NCBI GenBank assembly: GCA_000482145.1
Contig: AUXH01000213.1
Span: 1 to 27,783 of the forward strand
Reading direction: 5' to 3'
From: Strigomonas culicis
Lineage: Eukaryota; Euglenozoa; Kinetoplastea; Trypanosomatida; Trypanosomatidae
Length of the DNA stretch: 27,783 nt
A program made the position numbers and the translations under genes. The notes beneath the pieces were generated by a model. The model did not search any database and had not been told where the DNA came from. It saw nothing but the letters and a program-made list of their open reading frames with translations. Below are positions 1 to 7,368 of the stretch, piece by piece (within the stretch, counting starts at the first letter, position 1; every line of letters starts with the position of its first letter).

Positions 1-1267
1 CCGCGCGGCGGCTGCTGTAGCCCGCGAGGCTGGGCTGGCGCTGCAGCGGCGCCGGCGGCGGCGTCGCGGCGGCGGACCGCGTGGAGGTGTTCGTGCGCGT
101 CAGGCGCGCGGCCTCCGGGCCGCGCGGGGAGATGATCCGTGGCGCGCTGCGCGGCGTCTCGACCGCGGCGCCGCTGCCGCGCTGCGCGGAGCGGCGGGCG
201 GTCTGCGCGGCGGGGGTCGTCGAGGCAGTCCGCGCGAAGGAGGAGGCCGTCCGCGCGTAGGCGGACGGCCGCGCGGAGCCCACGCTCGCGTTGCTCCCGC
301 GGCGCGCGCTGCACGGCGCCGCCGGTGGCGCCGCCGCCGCCGTCCGCGCGGACCGCTTCGCGGCGATGCTGGCGGTCGTCTCGTACAGCGCGGAGGTCGG
401 CCGCACCCAGAAGGCGCTCTTGCTGCCGGAGACAGGCAGTCCCTCCGCGTGGGGGTGCGACCGCCGCGGCCCGCGCGCCGACGCGTCCAGCGCGAGGGCG
501 GGCGCCTCCGCCGTGGAGCCCCGCGGCGTGGCCTGGCTCAGGCGCGGGCCGCGCGGGGTGCCGCCGCTGCTCGCCGGCGGCGGCGCGGAGACGGGATGAA
601 AGTCCGGCCGGATGCTGTCACGGGTGGGGTTGTGGTGCGGCGGCGCCGGCGGCTGCGGCCCCTCCTCCTCGTCCTCCACGTCCACCGGGATGTCCACGGA
701 GACCTCGCGCTCCGCGGAGGCCTGCGGCGGCTCCTCCGGCGTCGCGGTGACGGCCTCTGCCGCGGCGGCGGGCGCCTTCACGGTCGCCGAGAGGCGCGCG
801 CTGGGCCGCTGCTTCCGCACCATGACCGGCGCGGCCGGCACCGGCTCGTCCGCCTCCACGTAGGCGGCCTGCTCCCACGCGGGCAGCCGCAGCATGGGCA
901 CGACCGGCACGGGGGCGGCCGCCCCGGCCCCCGTCGAGGCGCGGCCGCCGGTCAGCCGCGACACGCTGCGCATCATGCTCGGCTCCGTCTCCGCGCTGAC
1001 GGAGCAGTCGTCCGAGTCATCCTCGGCGTCCACCACGACCGGAGGCAGCGTCGTGCCCGGCGCCGGGATGGGCGGCGGTGTGTGCTTCAGCAGCGACTTG
1101 AAGCGCTCCATGGCGCTGCTGCGCGCCTGGACCTCGGCCAGGTTCGAGCTGTAGTCCGTCTTCACGCGGCGGATCGTCATGGAGGCCGTCTCGTGCATGT
1201 CGCGGGAAGGCTGTGCGGCCGCGGGCCGGTGGTTCGCATCGCGGTACGCACCGGCGGTTTCGGACAT
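1..1267 (-). CDS. Low-complexity Ser/Pro/Ala/Arg-rich protein, 3' end cut by window
   Basis: An open frame on the minus strand runs from an ATG at 1267-1265 to the window edge without a stop, giving 422 codons, so the C-terminus lies outside the window. I do not recognise the family. The first 60 or so residues are the least degenerate part. An acidic patch (DAEDDSDD) follows near residue 80, and another acidic run (DVEDEEE) lies near residue 195. The rest is Pro/Ala/Ser/Arg-rich and probably disordered. Around residues 345-365 short repeats of the type (Y/F)ARTAS occur, with further RRxS and RxxS sites, which would suit basophilic kinases or a basic cytoskeletal protein; that is inference. 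No signal peptide or membrane segment is visible. The start is supported by a splice-acceptor-like site 23 nt upstream. It is the last gene of the unit in this window. Confidence 0.75.
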   Translation of the reverse strand, partial: MSETAGAYRDANHRPAAAQPSRDMHETASMTIRRVKTDYSSNLAEVQARSSAMERFKSLLKHTPPPIPAPGTTLPPVVVDAEDDSDDCSVSAETEPSMMRSVSRLTGGRASTGAGAAAPVPVVPMLRLPAWEQAAYVEADEPVPAAPVMVRKQRPSARLSATVKAPAAAAEAVTATPEEPPQASAEREVSVDIPVDVEDEEEGPQPPAPPHHNPTRDSIRPDFHPVSAPPPASSGGTPRGPRLSQATPRGSTAEAPALALDASARGPRRSHPHAEGLPVSGSKSAFWVRPTSALYETTASIAAKRSARTAAAAPPAAPCSARRGSNASVGSARPSAYARTASSFARTASTTPAAQTARRSAQRGSGAAVETPRSAPRIISPRGPEAARLTRTNTSTRSAAATPPPAPLQRQPSLAGYSSRRA

Positions 1268-2131
1268 TTTTCACAGAAAAAAAAGAAAAACTGTAAAAAG
1301 AAAAAAGGTTTTCTTTGTTTCTCTCTTTCTCGCTGTGTGTAGAGGGTATGTTTGTGTAGTTGTGTAGTACAAGGGTATGTAGGTGTTTTCTAGTATATAT
1401 TGTTTTCTTTTCTTCTTTTCCTTTTTTTATACGAGATGTAAGTGTGTACTGAAGAAGCAAAGAAAACGACAAGAACGAAATAGAATATAAAAAATGTAAT
1501 AGAATCTACGCGAAAGAGAATATAAATCAAAAAAAAAAAACTGAGGTATGCTAAAAAGCAATGAAACTTGTTTTACTGTATATATTTTTTTAGTATTTGC
1601 TTGTGTGCTTGTGGTAGAAGTGGCCGACAAGTATTTACACGGCGTATATCTAGTAAAAATCTTTTTCTGTGTGCGTGCGTATGTGAAGGGGGAGAAGAAA
1701 AGGAAAAGGAGAAAAAAAGAGAGAGGAGGAAAAGAAGAACTAATGCGCTACAGTAAACACTTGTGTACAATGAAATCTACATAGTTATGGACATAAACGA
1801 TTTTTTTTTCTTCATGTATATGTAGTACCCCTATTAGTTATCCGAAGGTTAGCATAACGCTTCTTTGCATTTTTATTTGTTGTTTTTGAAGTACTAATAC
1901 GCAATAATAGTAAGTTTCCTAAGAATACAACAGAGAAGAACACGAACACGAAGAAGAAGAAATTATGAAGATGAAGAACGATAGAACAAAGGGTGAGATA
2001 AAAAAAAACGTCGCTGTCACACTCCACAAGTACTAAAGTTCTAACATTTTCTGACTAAACATGAAAAGAAGAAAGGGGCGAGTGGAATATACAACGGTTC
2101 CTATATGTTTTTCCTTTTTTTCTTTTTTTGC
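1268..2131. other. AT-rich intergenic spacer
   Basis: This 864-nt spacer has long A/T homopolymer and purine/pyrimidine runs. It should hold the 3' UTR of the NDUFB9-like gene and the acceptor of the next gene. Short open frames on both strands are Phe/Lys/Ser-rich and look like chance. No tRNA or repeat family was seen. Confidence 0.7.
1291..1310 (-). promoter_or_regulatory. Predicted spliced-leader acceptor, Ser/Pro-rich gene
   Basis: On the minus strand a T-rich tract ends in ACAG (AG at 1292-1291), leaving a 23-nt 5' UTR before the ATG at 1267. The position and form match trypanosomatid trans-splice acceptors; the exact site is a prediction. Confidence 0.55.
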
Positions 2132-3046
2132 TTACGCCGTCTCCCCATAGTTCACGGGGTCTACTACGCGGTTATCAAACACGTTCACGCCCGGGCGTCC
2201 GACGACCTTGCCCATCACGCGGTCCCAGTCGTAGCCGAGCATGCTGCCCTTGCTGCGGCTGTTGCGCTCCTCGGCGTACATGGCGCCCGCGAGCTTATGG
2301 TCGAACTGCTGGCACCACTGCTCGAAGTGCGGGTCCATCTCGCGCGACGGGCCGCCGAGGATGTTGTAGACGGCGTACGCGAAGAGCGTGCCAAAGATGA
2401 CCGCCGTGATGCCGCGCAGGTGCGGCGACACGTCCATCGCGCCGAAGCGATCCGACTGCTCGCCGGCGCCGGCGTACAGCGGGTGGTGCGCGGTCCAGCG
2501 GTGCAGCTTCGCGTCGTCGTACCACAGCACCTCCGGGTGCGTCCAGTGGTCGTACACCTGCGAGTTGTCCGGGTGGAACATGGGGTTCGCCAGTGTGTAG
2601 GTGCTCCATGGGGAGCTGTTGTTGCGCCGCAGGTAGTGCCCGTTCGCGTTCTCGCGCAGGTACTTCTGCGTCTGGCGCACCATCATGTCGCACGTCGCGG
2701 GGTCCGTCACGTAGCGGTAGCGCTCGAAGCGGCGGCGCACCACCTTGTAGGCCAAGTTGAACTTGTGCGCGTTGAGCTGCACAAACCACATCTGCAGCTC
2801 CTTCAGCGACCAGCGGTAGAGCCGGCACACGCGCTGCTTGTGCGTCAGCCGCGGGTCGTCGATGATGGGGTCGAGGTGGCGCACGCTACCGGTGATATCG
2901 TACGTGTAGGCGTCCAGCTTGCGCTCGTACTTGGGGTTGTCCAGCACACGCCAGCCCTCGTAATTCTGCAGCAGCGGCTCGTGTAGGTGCCACTCGTGGT
3001 ACTCCACCATACCACCGCTAAGAAGAAGTGCACTACGGCGCATCAT
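2132..3046 (-). CDS. NDUFB9: NDUFB9/B22-like LYR-motif subunit of mitochondrial complex I
   Basis: This 304-aa protein starts at an ATG at 3046 (MMRR) and ends at TAA 2134-2132. Residues about 67-112 match the Complex1_LYR core of NDUFB9: LTHKQRVCRLYRWSLKEL, followed by an aromatic/basic helix (WFVQLNAHKFN...VVRRRFERY). The LYR tripeptide is at residues 76-78. NDUFB9 is an accessory subunit of NADH:ubiquinone oxidoreductase in the inner membrane, where LYR proteins bind acyl-carrier protein. The downstream part (HPDNSQVYDHWTHPEVLWYDD) resembles the family's Trp/His/Pro-rich tail. An unusual addition is a hydrophobic helix at about residues 209-231 (GITAVIFGTLFAYAVYNIL) followed by 70 hydrophilic residues, making it far longer than the roughly 180-aa animal protein. 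A longer non-ATG upstream frame was rejected because it crosses the predicted splice acceptor. Confidence 0.8.
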   Translation of the reverse strand: MMRRSALLLSGGMVEYHEWHLHEPLLQNYEGWRVLDNPKYERKLDAYTYDITGSVRHLDPIIDDPRLTHKQRVCRLYRWSLKELQMWFVQLNAHKFNLAYKVVRRRFERYRYVTDPATCDMMVRQTQKYLRENANGHYLRRNNSSPWSTYTLANPMFHPDNSQVYDHWTHPEVLWYDDAKLHRWTAHHPLYAGAGEQSDRFGAMDVSPHLRGITAVIFGTLFAYAVYNILGGPSREMDPHFEQWCQQFDHKLAGAMYAEERNSRSKGSMLGYDWDRVMGKVVGRPGVNVFDNRVVDPVNYGETA

Positions 3047-3943
3047 TTTTTTTATACTTTTTTCTTTTTGCTGTTCTAGTTTTTTTTTTTCTTGTTCTAC
3101 TAAGAAGCAAGAAGATATAGAGATAGAGATACTAGCTAGTTTACTAAAAAGTTGAAGGGGGATATACTCTTTAAGAAAAAAAATACTAACTGAATAATTC
3201 AGAAAACAACACAACTAAAACTGTGTTTCTGAATTGCTCAAAACGTATACTAAACAGTAAAAAAAGAAATGAAAGAGAAAAGAAAAAAGGTGAAAAAGAA
3301 TGAGTTGTGTTGCTGATGGTTGTTAGTGAAGCTGAAGCAATAAAAGAATGAAGAACGAAAACAGAAATCATCGCATCGAACGTTTATCCGCGTCTTGTCG
3401 ATTGAATTGAATACTTTAGTGTACTACGAGCAACCATAAGAGTTTCATAAGAAATAATTTATAAGTGGGTAAAAAGGAAATCGAACACTATTACTATTTT
3501 CTTCCTCTTTTTTTTTCTTCCGCTTCAGAAAAAATACCAAACCACATTATTAACTACATCAACTACATCTCCATCTCTATCTTCCTTTTGTATGCTTCGC
3601 TCATTATTTTCACACGTTGGTGTGTGTAACCACCGCATTAAATACCTAGCAAAAACAAAAACAAAAAGAAAGAGAGAGGAACTGAAAAAAGAATCAAATT
3701 AATAATATACAACTTCTAAAAAAAAAACTATACTTTTTTTTTCTTCTGTTTGCTTGTCACTGTTTAATGAGTCGCTTCTCCTATAACACCAGTACTATTT
3801 ACACATCATGCGCAGGAGAGAGAGGAAAACAATGAAAGGGGCGGCTACACTACTCAGCAGCTCCATGCTCTCTCCTTTTGCGGTTACTGTGTAATGGCGC
3901 TTCAGATAGATATAAATCTGAGAGTCGAGAAGGGAGGAGGCGC
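3047..3943. other. AT-rich intergenic spacer
   Basis: This 897-nt spacer, the longest in the window, consists of A/T-rich low-complexity sequence with homopolymer runs. It should contain the 3' UTR of the SOD-fold gene and the acceptor region of the NDUFB9-like gene. I see no conserved RNA gene, tRNA box or plausible coding frame. Confidence 0.7.
3100..3135 (-). promoter_or_regulatory. Predicted spliced-leader acceptor, NDUFB9-like gene
   Basis: On the minus strand a CT-rich tract ends in CTTCTTAG (AG at 3101-3100), giving a 53-nt A-rich 5' UTR before the ATG at 3046. Other AGs lie closer to the ATG, but this is the first one after the tract. Confidence 0.5.
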
Positions 3944-4849
3944 TTACCACCAGTTCATCTCGTGGTACTCCTGACCCGTTGCCCGCTTCCAGTGCCGCTC
4001 CGCCCAGTGCCAGTCCGCGACATCGAAGTACTTGGACAGAAACAGCGGCCGATTGTTCTCGTAGTCGACGTAGTAGGCGTGCTCCCAGACGCAGACGCAG
4101 AGCAGCGGCACGTACTTGGGGTCCGTAAGGGGGCACCCCGCGTTGCTGTACGACACAATGTCAAACCGCTCCGCGCTCTTGTCGTAGACCCAGTACACCC
4201 AGCCGCTGCCGAACTGGTTCTGGCCGGCCGTCACGAAAAGCTCCTGGAACTTCTCGACCGACCCGTACTGCGCGCTGACGGCGGCGGCGAGGTCGGGCGG
4301 AATGTTGCTCCCGTAGGGCTGGATGCTCTTCCAGTAGAAGCAGTTGTTGTAGTGCTGCGCCGCGTTGTTGTACACCCCGCGCAGCGCCGGGTCGTTCGCC
4401 GTGGACGAGATGATCTCATCCAACTTCAACCCGTACAGCGGCGTGCCCTCGATGAGCTCGTTCAGCTTGTCCACGTTGGCGCGGTGGTGGCGGCTATACT
4501 GCAGGCGGATCTGGTAGGCGGAGAGCAGCGGCATGCATCCCTTGTACCAGGGGAACTCTAGCGTGGGGAGGTAGAAGAAGCCCTGGCACTGCAGAAACGC
4601 CTCCGTGCGGCGAATATACTCGTCGACGCGCCAGTATGTGGCACGCGTCTTGTCGATGCCGTAGTCCGGCACGCGGCCGCTGCGGTTGCGGAACTCCGTG
4701 TACTGCTCCATCAGGTTGAAGCGGCCGAGCGGCACCTCCGCCTTGGGCGTGTGCATGCTGAGGCTGCCACGCGCGGCCGCCGTGAGGCTCGTCGCGACGG
4801 CCGCGGGCACGAGCGCCCGAGAGGGCGCGGCGGCGAGGCGGCGCAACAT
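3944..4849 (-). CDS. Fe/Mn superoxide dismutase-fold protein lacking most metal ligands
   Basis: This 301-aa protein starts MLRRLAAAPSRALVPAAV, a likely mitochondrial presequence. Residues about 104-285 align gap-free in key blocks with Fe-SOD: SAYQIRLQYSRHH, NNAAQHYNNCFYW, FGSGWVYWV, SNAGCPLT and VCVWEHAYYVDYENNRP. Compared with E. coli Fe-SOD from general knowledge, ligand His26 is Gln117, His73 is Asn169, Asp156 is Cys253, and only His160 is kept (His257). Gateway Tyr34 is Asn125. Normal metal binding and dismutation are therefore unlikely. Yeast mitoribosomal proteins mS42 (Rsm26) and mS43 (Mrp1) are SOD-fold structural proteins, so a mitoribosomal small-subunit role is a reasonable inference, helped by an mS23-like gene next door. 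About 100 N-terminal residues precede the SOD fold. The ATG at 4849 was chosen because a longer frame crosses a clear splice acceptor. Confidence 0.85.
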   Translation of the reverse strand: MLRRLAAAPSRALVPAAVATSLTAAARGSLSMHTPKAEVPLGRFNLMEQYTEFRNRSGRVPDYGIDKTRATYWRVDEYIRRTEAFLQCQGFFYLPTLEFPWYKGCMPLLSAYQIRLQYSRHHRANVDKLNELIEGTPLYGLKLDEIISSTANDPALRGVYNNAAQHYNNCFYWKSIQPYGSNIPPDLAAAVSAQYGSVEKFQELFVTAGQNQFGSGWVYWVYDKSAERFDIVSYSNAGCPLTDPKYVPLLCVCVWEHAYYVDYENNRPLFLSKYFDVADWHWAERHWKRATGQEYHEMNWW

Positions 4850-5437
4850 AGCTTCCTGTGCGAGACGGGGAAAGGGGAGAGCACAGCGGTGCGGTAGTAT
4901 GCTCGAAGGGTGGGGGATCACTAGTTGGACAACGTGGAGGCTGTCCAATTCCTAAGACTAATGCAAAAGGGAGAAGAAAGAAACAAAAAAAAACAGCTAA
5001 GGATACAAATATAATAATAATTAAGGAGAGCTACACTATACTAAAGGATTGCTTTCTGTTCACGAAGGAAAGGAGAATAAGCGAGGGAGTGGAAGCGAAA
5101 CGTAGGCATGTAGACAGAGAAGAGAAACACAAAAAAAAAAGATTCACCATATTTGTAAGAATTTGCTCAGCTCAGAGTATCGAGCGAACAAAAGAGGTGT
5201 CTACAGGTGTAGAGCAGTAAATACTTTCATATATATATTATGTAAGAATTATAAACGAAATGTCGAAACCAACACAGACAACAGCAACATGACACGACTC
5301 TGTCATCGCCGCACGCACACGTGTACACAAATAGTATTATACTTACCTATCACCTTTTTTGTTGTTGTTTCTGCCGCTTGCTAAAGCAAACAGTTGACCT
5401 ACTTTATGAGGAGGAGGAAGAAGCTGCTCTATCGGTC
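4850..5437. other. Intergenic spacer
   Basis: This 588-nt A-rich spacer should contain the 3' UTR of the mS23-like gene and the acceptor of the SOD-fold gene. No RNA gene or credible coding frame was seen. Confidence 0.7.
4856..4884 (-). promoter_or_regulatory. Predicted spliced-leader acceptor, SOD-fold gene
   Basis: On the minus strand a strong pyrimidine tract ends in GCACAG (AG at 4857-4856), only 6 nt before the ATG at 4849. This decides the start against an in-frame upstream ATG at 4948. Confidence 0.6.
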
Positions 5438-6514
5438 TCAATTCCTTCGCCTCTGGTTGCCACCGCTGCTGCCCCCACCGCCCCTACGAGGCGGCTGGCT
5501 GCTCCTATGACTAGACGCGGGCGCACTCTGGGATCTACCCGCACCGCTCTGCCCCCGCGCGGGGGCGGACGACGTGGGGGCGGACGCCGCCGGCGGCTCC
5601 ACGTCGAACATGGGCGAGGCCCCGGCGTACCAGGAGGCGTCGCCGGTGCCGTCCGTGGCGACCTCCTTCAGCCCCGCCACGCTATCGTACGGCGCGTCCT
5701 CCACCTTCACCGTGTAGGTGGTCTGCGCGGCCGGCACGCCGTCCTCCGCATCCGCCAAAAAGTCCGCGAGCGAGTCCGCCGACACGGTGTTGGCCGCCGC
5801 CGCCGCCGCGCCGTCCTTCACGGCCGTCGTGGTCGTGGCGGCGCTGCGCACCTCCGTGCGAAGGCCGTCGCCGGCCTGCACTGTCTGCCGCTGCTCCTTC
5901 GCGAAGAGCGCGACCTGGTGCGGCGTGAGCTGCTCGCGCTGGATCTGCGTCAGCACGCCCATCACGACGGTCGCCTCCCGCATCGTGATGTACTTCCCCG
6001 AGAGCTTCGCCTCCTCCGCCTGGATGGCGGAGAGCCGCTTCTTGCGGGCGAGTGCCTCGTAGAAGCCCTGCAGCACCTTGCGTATCGCCACGTCGTGCGC
6101 GATGCCGCGCCGCTTCAGGTCGTAGTACTCCTTCTCCATCCGGTCGAGCGGCTTGCGGACCCAGAAGATGTTGTAGTAGCGCATGCCCTCCGACGCGACG
6201 AGGCGGCTCTTGTGGGCAAGCTCGTCGCGCAGCGCGAGACGCTCCGCCGCGAGCTGCCCGCTGCGGTCGTCCTGCGTCGGATCGAGCTCGTTCTGCGGGT
6301 TCAGGGTCTGCTCCTGCTGGAAGTGGTTCTGCATCGGCGGGAACATGCGGAAGTGGTTGTACCACTCCGGCGGGATGTAGAAGCCCGTCCCTGCGAGGCG
6401 GCCCATGCGGCGCATCAGCACCCACGGCTCGTACTTGGCGTTCCACACGTCGTAGCGCGGCGCCACGCCCATGTTCTTCGGGATCTTGTACAGACTCTGG
6501 ACACTACGGCGCAT
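5438..6514 (-). CDS. Probable mitoribosomal small-subunit protein mS23
   Basis: This 358-aa protein runs from an ATG at 6514 (MRRSVQSLYKIPK) to TGA 5440-5438. The N-terminal third carries RRMGRLAGTG...PPEWYNHFRMFPP (about residues 35-60), which resembles the mS23 signature of a basic helix, a Pro-Trp-Tyr and a Phe-Pro-Pro. Next comes RYYNIFWVRKPLDRMEKEYYDLKRRG (about 112-137), placed like the mS23 segment that contains FVEKYxEL. mS23 is a mitochondrial small-subunit component. The last 140 residues are an Ala/Ser/Thr-rich, probably disordered tail ending in a basic RRGGGGSSGG stretch that is not part of usual mS23. The basic N-terminus fits mitochondrial import. The assignment rests on motif memory, not alignment; the alternative is another kinetoplastid mitochondrial protein. 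Confidence 0.6.
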   Translation of the reverse strand: MRRSVQSLYKIPKNMGVAPRYDVWNAKYEPWVLMRRMGRLAGTGFYIPPEWYNHFRMFPPMQNHFQQEQTLNPQNELDPTQDDRSGQLAAERLALRDELAHKSRLVASEGMRYYNIFWVRKPLDRMEKEYYDLKRRGIAHDVAIRKVLQGFYEALARKKRLSAIQAEEAKLSGKYITMREATVVMGVLTQIQREQLTPHQVALFAKEQRQTVQAGDGLRTEVRSAATTTTAVKDGAAAAAANTVSADSLADFLADAEDGVPAAQTTYTVKVEDAPYDSVAGLKEVATDGTGDASWYAGASPMFDVEPPAASAPTSSAPARGQSGAGRSQSAPASSHRSSQPPRRGGGGSSGGNQRRRN

Positions 6515-6571
6515 CGCAGGGGTGTCAGGCAGACAAGCGAGAGAGGGGAATAACGACGAGGTACGACCACT

Positions 6572-6591
6572 ACTAGGATATATAAAAAAAA
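6572..6591 (-). promoter_or_regulatory. Predicted spliced-leader acceptor, mS23-like gene
   Basis: On the minus strand a T9 run and ATATATCC lead to TAG (AG at 6573-6572), giving a 57-nt 5' UTR. A second pyrimidine-rich stretch lies between it and the ATG but has no AG before the start. Its first AG is just inside the coding sequence, at 6505-6504. Confidence 0.5.
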
Positions 6592-7293
6592 AGTGGCTTT
6601 CTGTGTCTGTGTTGGGGGAGAAAGGCAAAAGGAAAGGAGAGCAAGAAGAGAAATGCATGTATGACAAACAACTCCTTTTCAATGTATTTATAATAGAAAG
6701 GGCCATTAATATGCAAGGTTACAAAAGAGGATAAATAAACCGTACAAGAGAAAAAAAAGGGGGCTTATATATTATGTATGTATTTTTTTATTATTATGTA
6801 TCAGGTCACTCTTCTTCCACTTTCACTTATGTGTATAACTTAAAGAGCTAGAAGAAACCATCCACGCTAATGATAACAATAGTAAAAATAATATAGTGTA
6901 AACAGTTCTAACAACAAATGCCAACCAACAACAAAAACCAATGTTAAGAAAAAGGCTGGCCCAACCACTCTCGCATGACAACAAATACTCAGGCAAAGGA
7001 AAAAAAAAGAGTAAGAAAACGCGTTTTTATTATCCAGTATTTGAAGAATAAAGGGGTGAAAAAAAAAAGATAAACACAAAAAAAAAAAGAATTGCTTCTT
7101 CTCCAGTCTGAGAGATGCAAATCTTGTTTTACTTTTTGCTTTTTATTTCCCTGACCATTCATTTCCCGTGGGAATCATGGTCTGATTTCTATTGTTCCTC
7201 TCTTACGTATGTTATTATGTTGTCTTCGATACCGGTACCATCATTATGATGATTATTACTCTTTATTCCTTTCTTTCCTTCTCGTATGTTGTT

Positions 7294-7321
7294 TATATAT
7301 ATATATATATACATATATATA
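7294..7321. repeat. (TA)n microsatellite
   Basis: This is an alternating T/A tract of about 28 nt with one C interruption at 7312, lying roughly 50 nt past the HslU stop codon, inside its likely 3' UTR. Confidence 0.9.
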
Positions 7322-7368
7322 AAAAGAATATAATTATTGTTGTTCCTTCTCTGCTCCTCCTACTCTGC

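Larger units (their letters stand above)
6515..7368. other. AT-rich intergenic spacer with TA microsatellite
   Basis: This 854-nt A/T-rich spacer contains a TA repeat at 7294-7321 and a short near-palindrome TTCCCGTGGGAA at 7163-7174. It should hold the HslU 3' UTR. No gene was found. Confidence 0.7.

Noticed and set aside
139..1342. Plus-strand frames opposite the Ser/Pro-rich gene
   Set aside because: They are Arg/Pro/Ala low-complexity translations. The minus-strand frame runs from a well-placed ATG to the window edge and has a splice acceptor.
3047..3214. 56-residue N-terminal extension of the NDUFB9-like protein
   Set aside because: It crosses the predicted splice acceptor, consists of low-complexity spacer sequence and would hide the MMRR start.
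3047..3943. tRNA, snoRNA or other RNA gene in the longest spacers
   Set aside because: No tRNA A/B-box pattern or paired stems were found by eye; the sequence is low-complexity A/T. snoRNAs cannot be excluded without a covariance search.
3944..4849. Annotation as active iron superoxide dismutase
   Set aside because: The fold matches, but three of four metal ligands and the gateway Tyr are replaced, so an active-enzyme label would mislead.
4850..4948. 33-residue upstream extension of the SOD-fold protein from an ATG at 4948
   Set aside because: It lies beyond a strong pyrimidine tract and CACAG at 4856, so it should be absent from the mature message. The MLRR start fits import.
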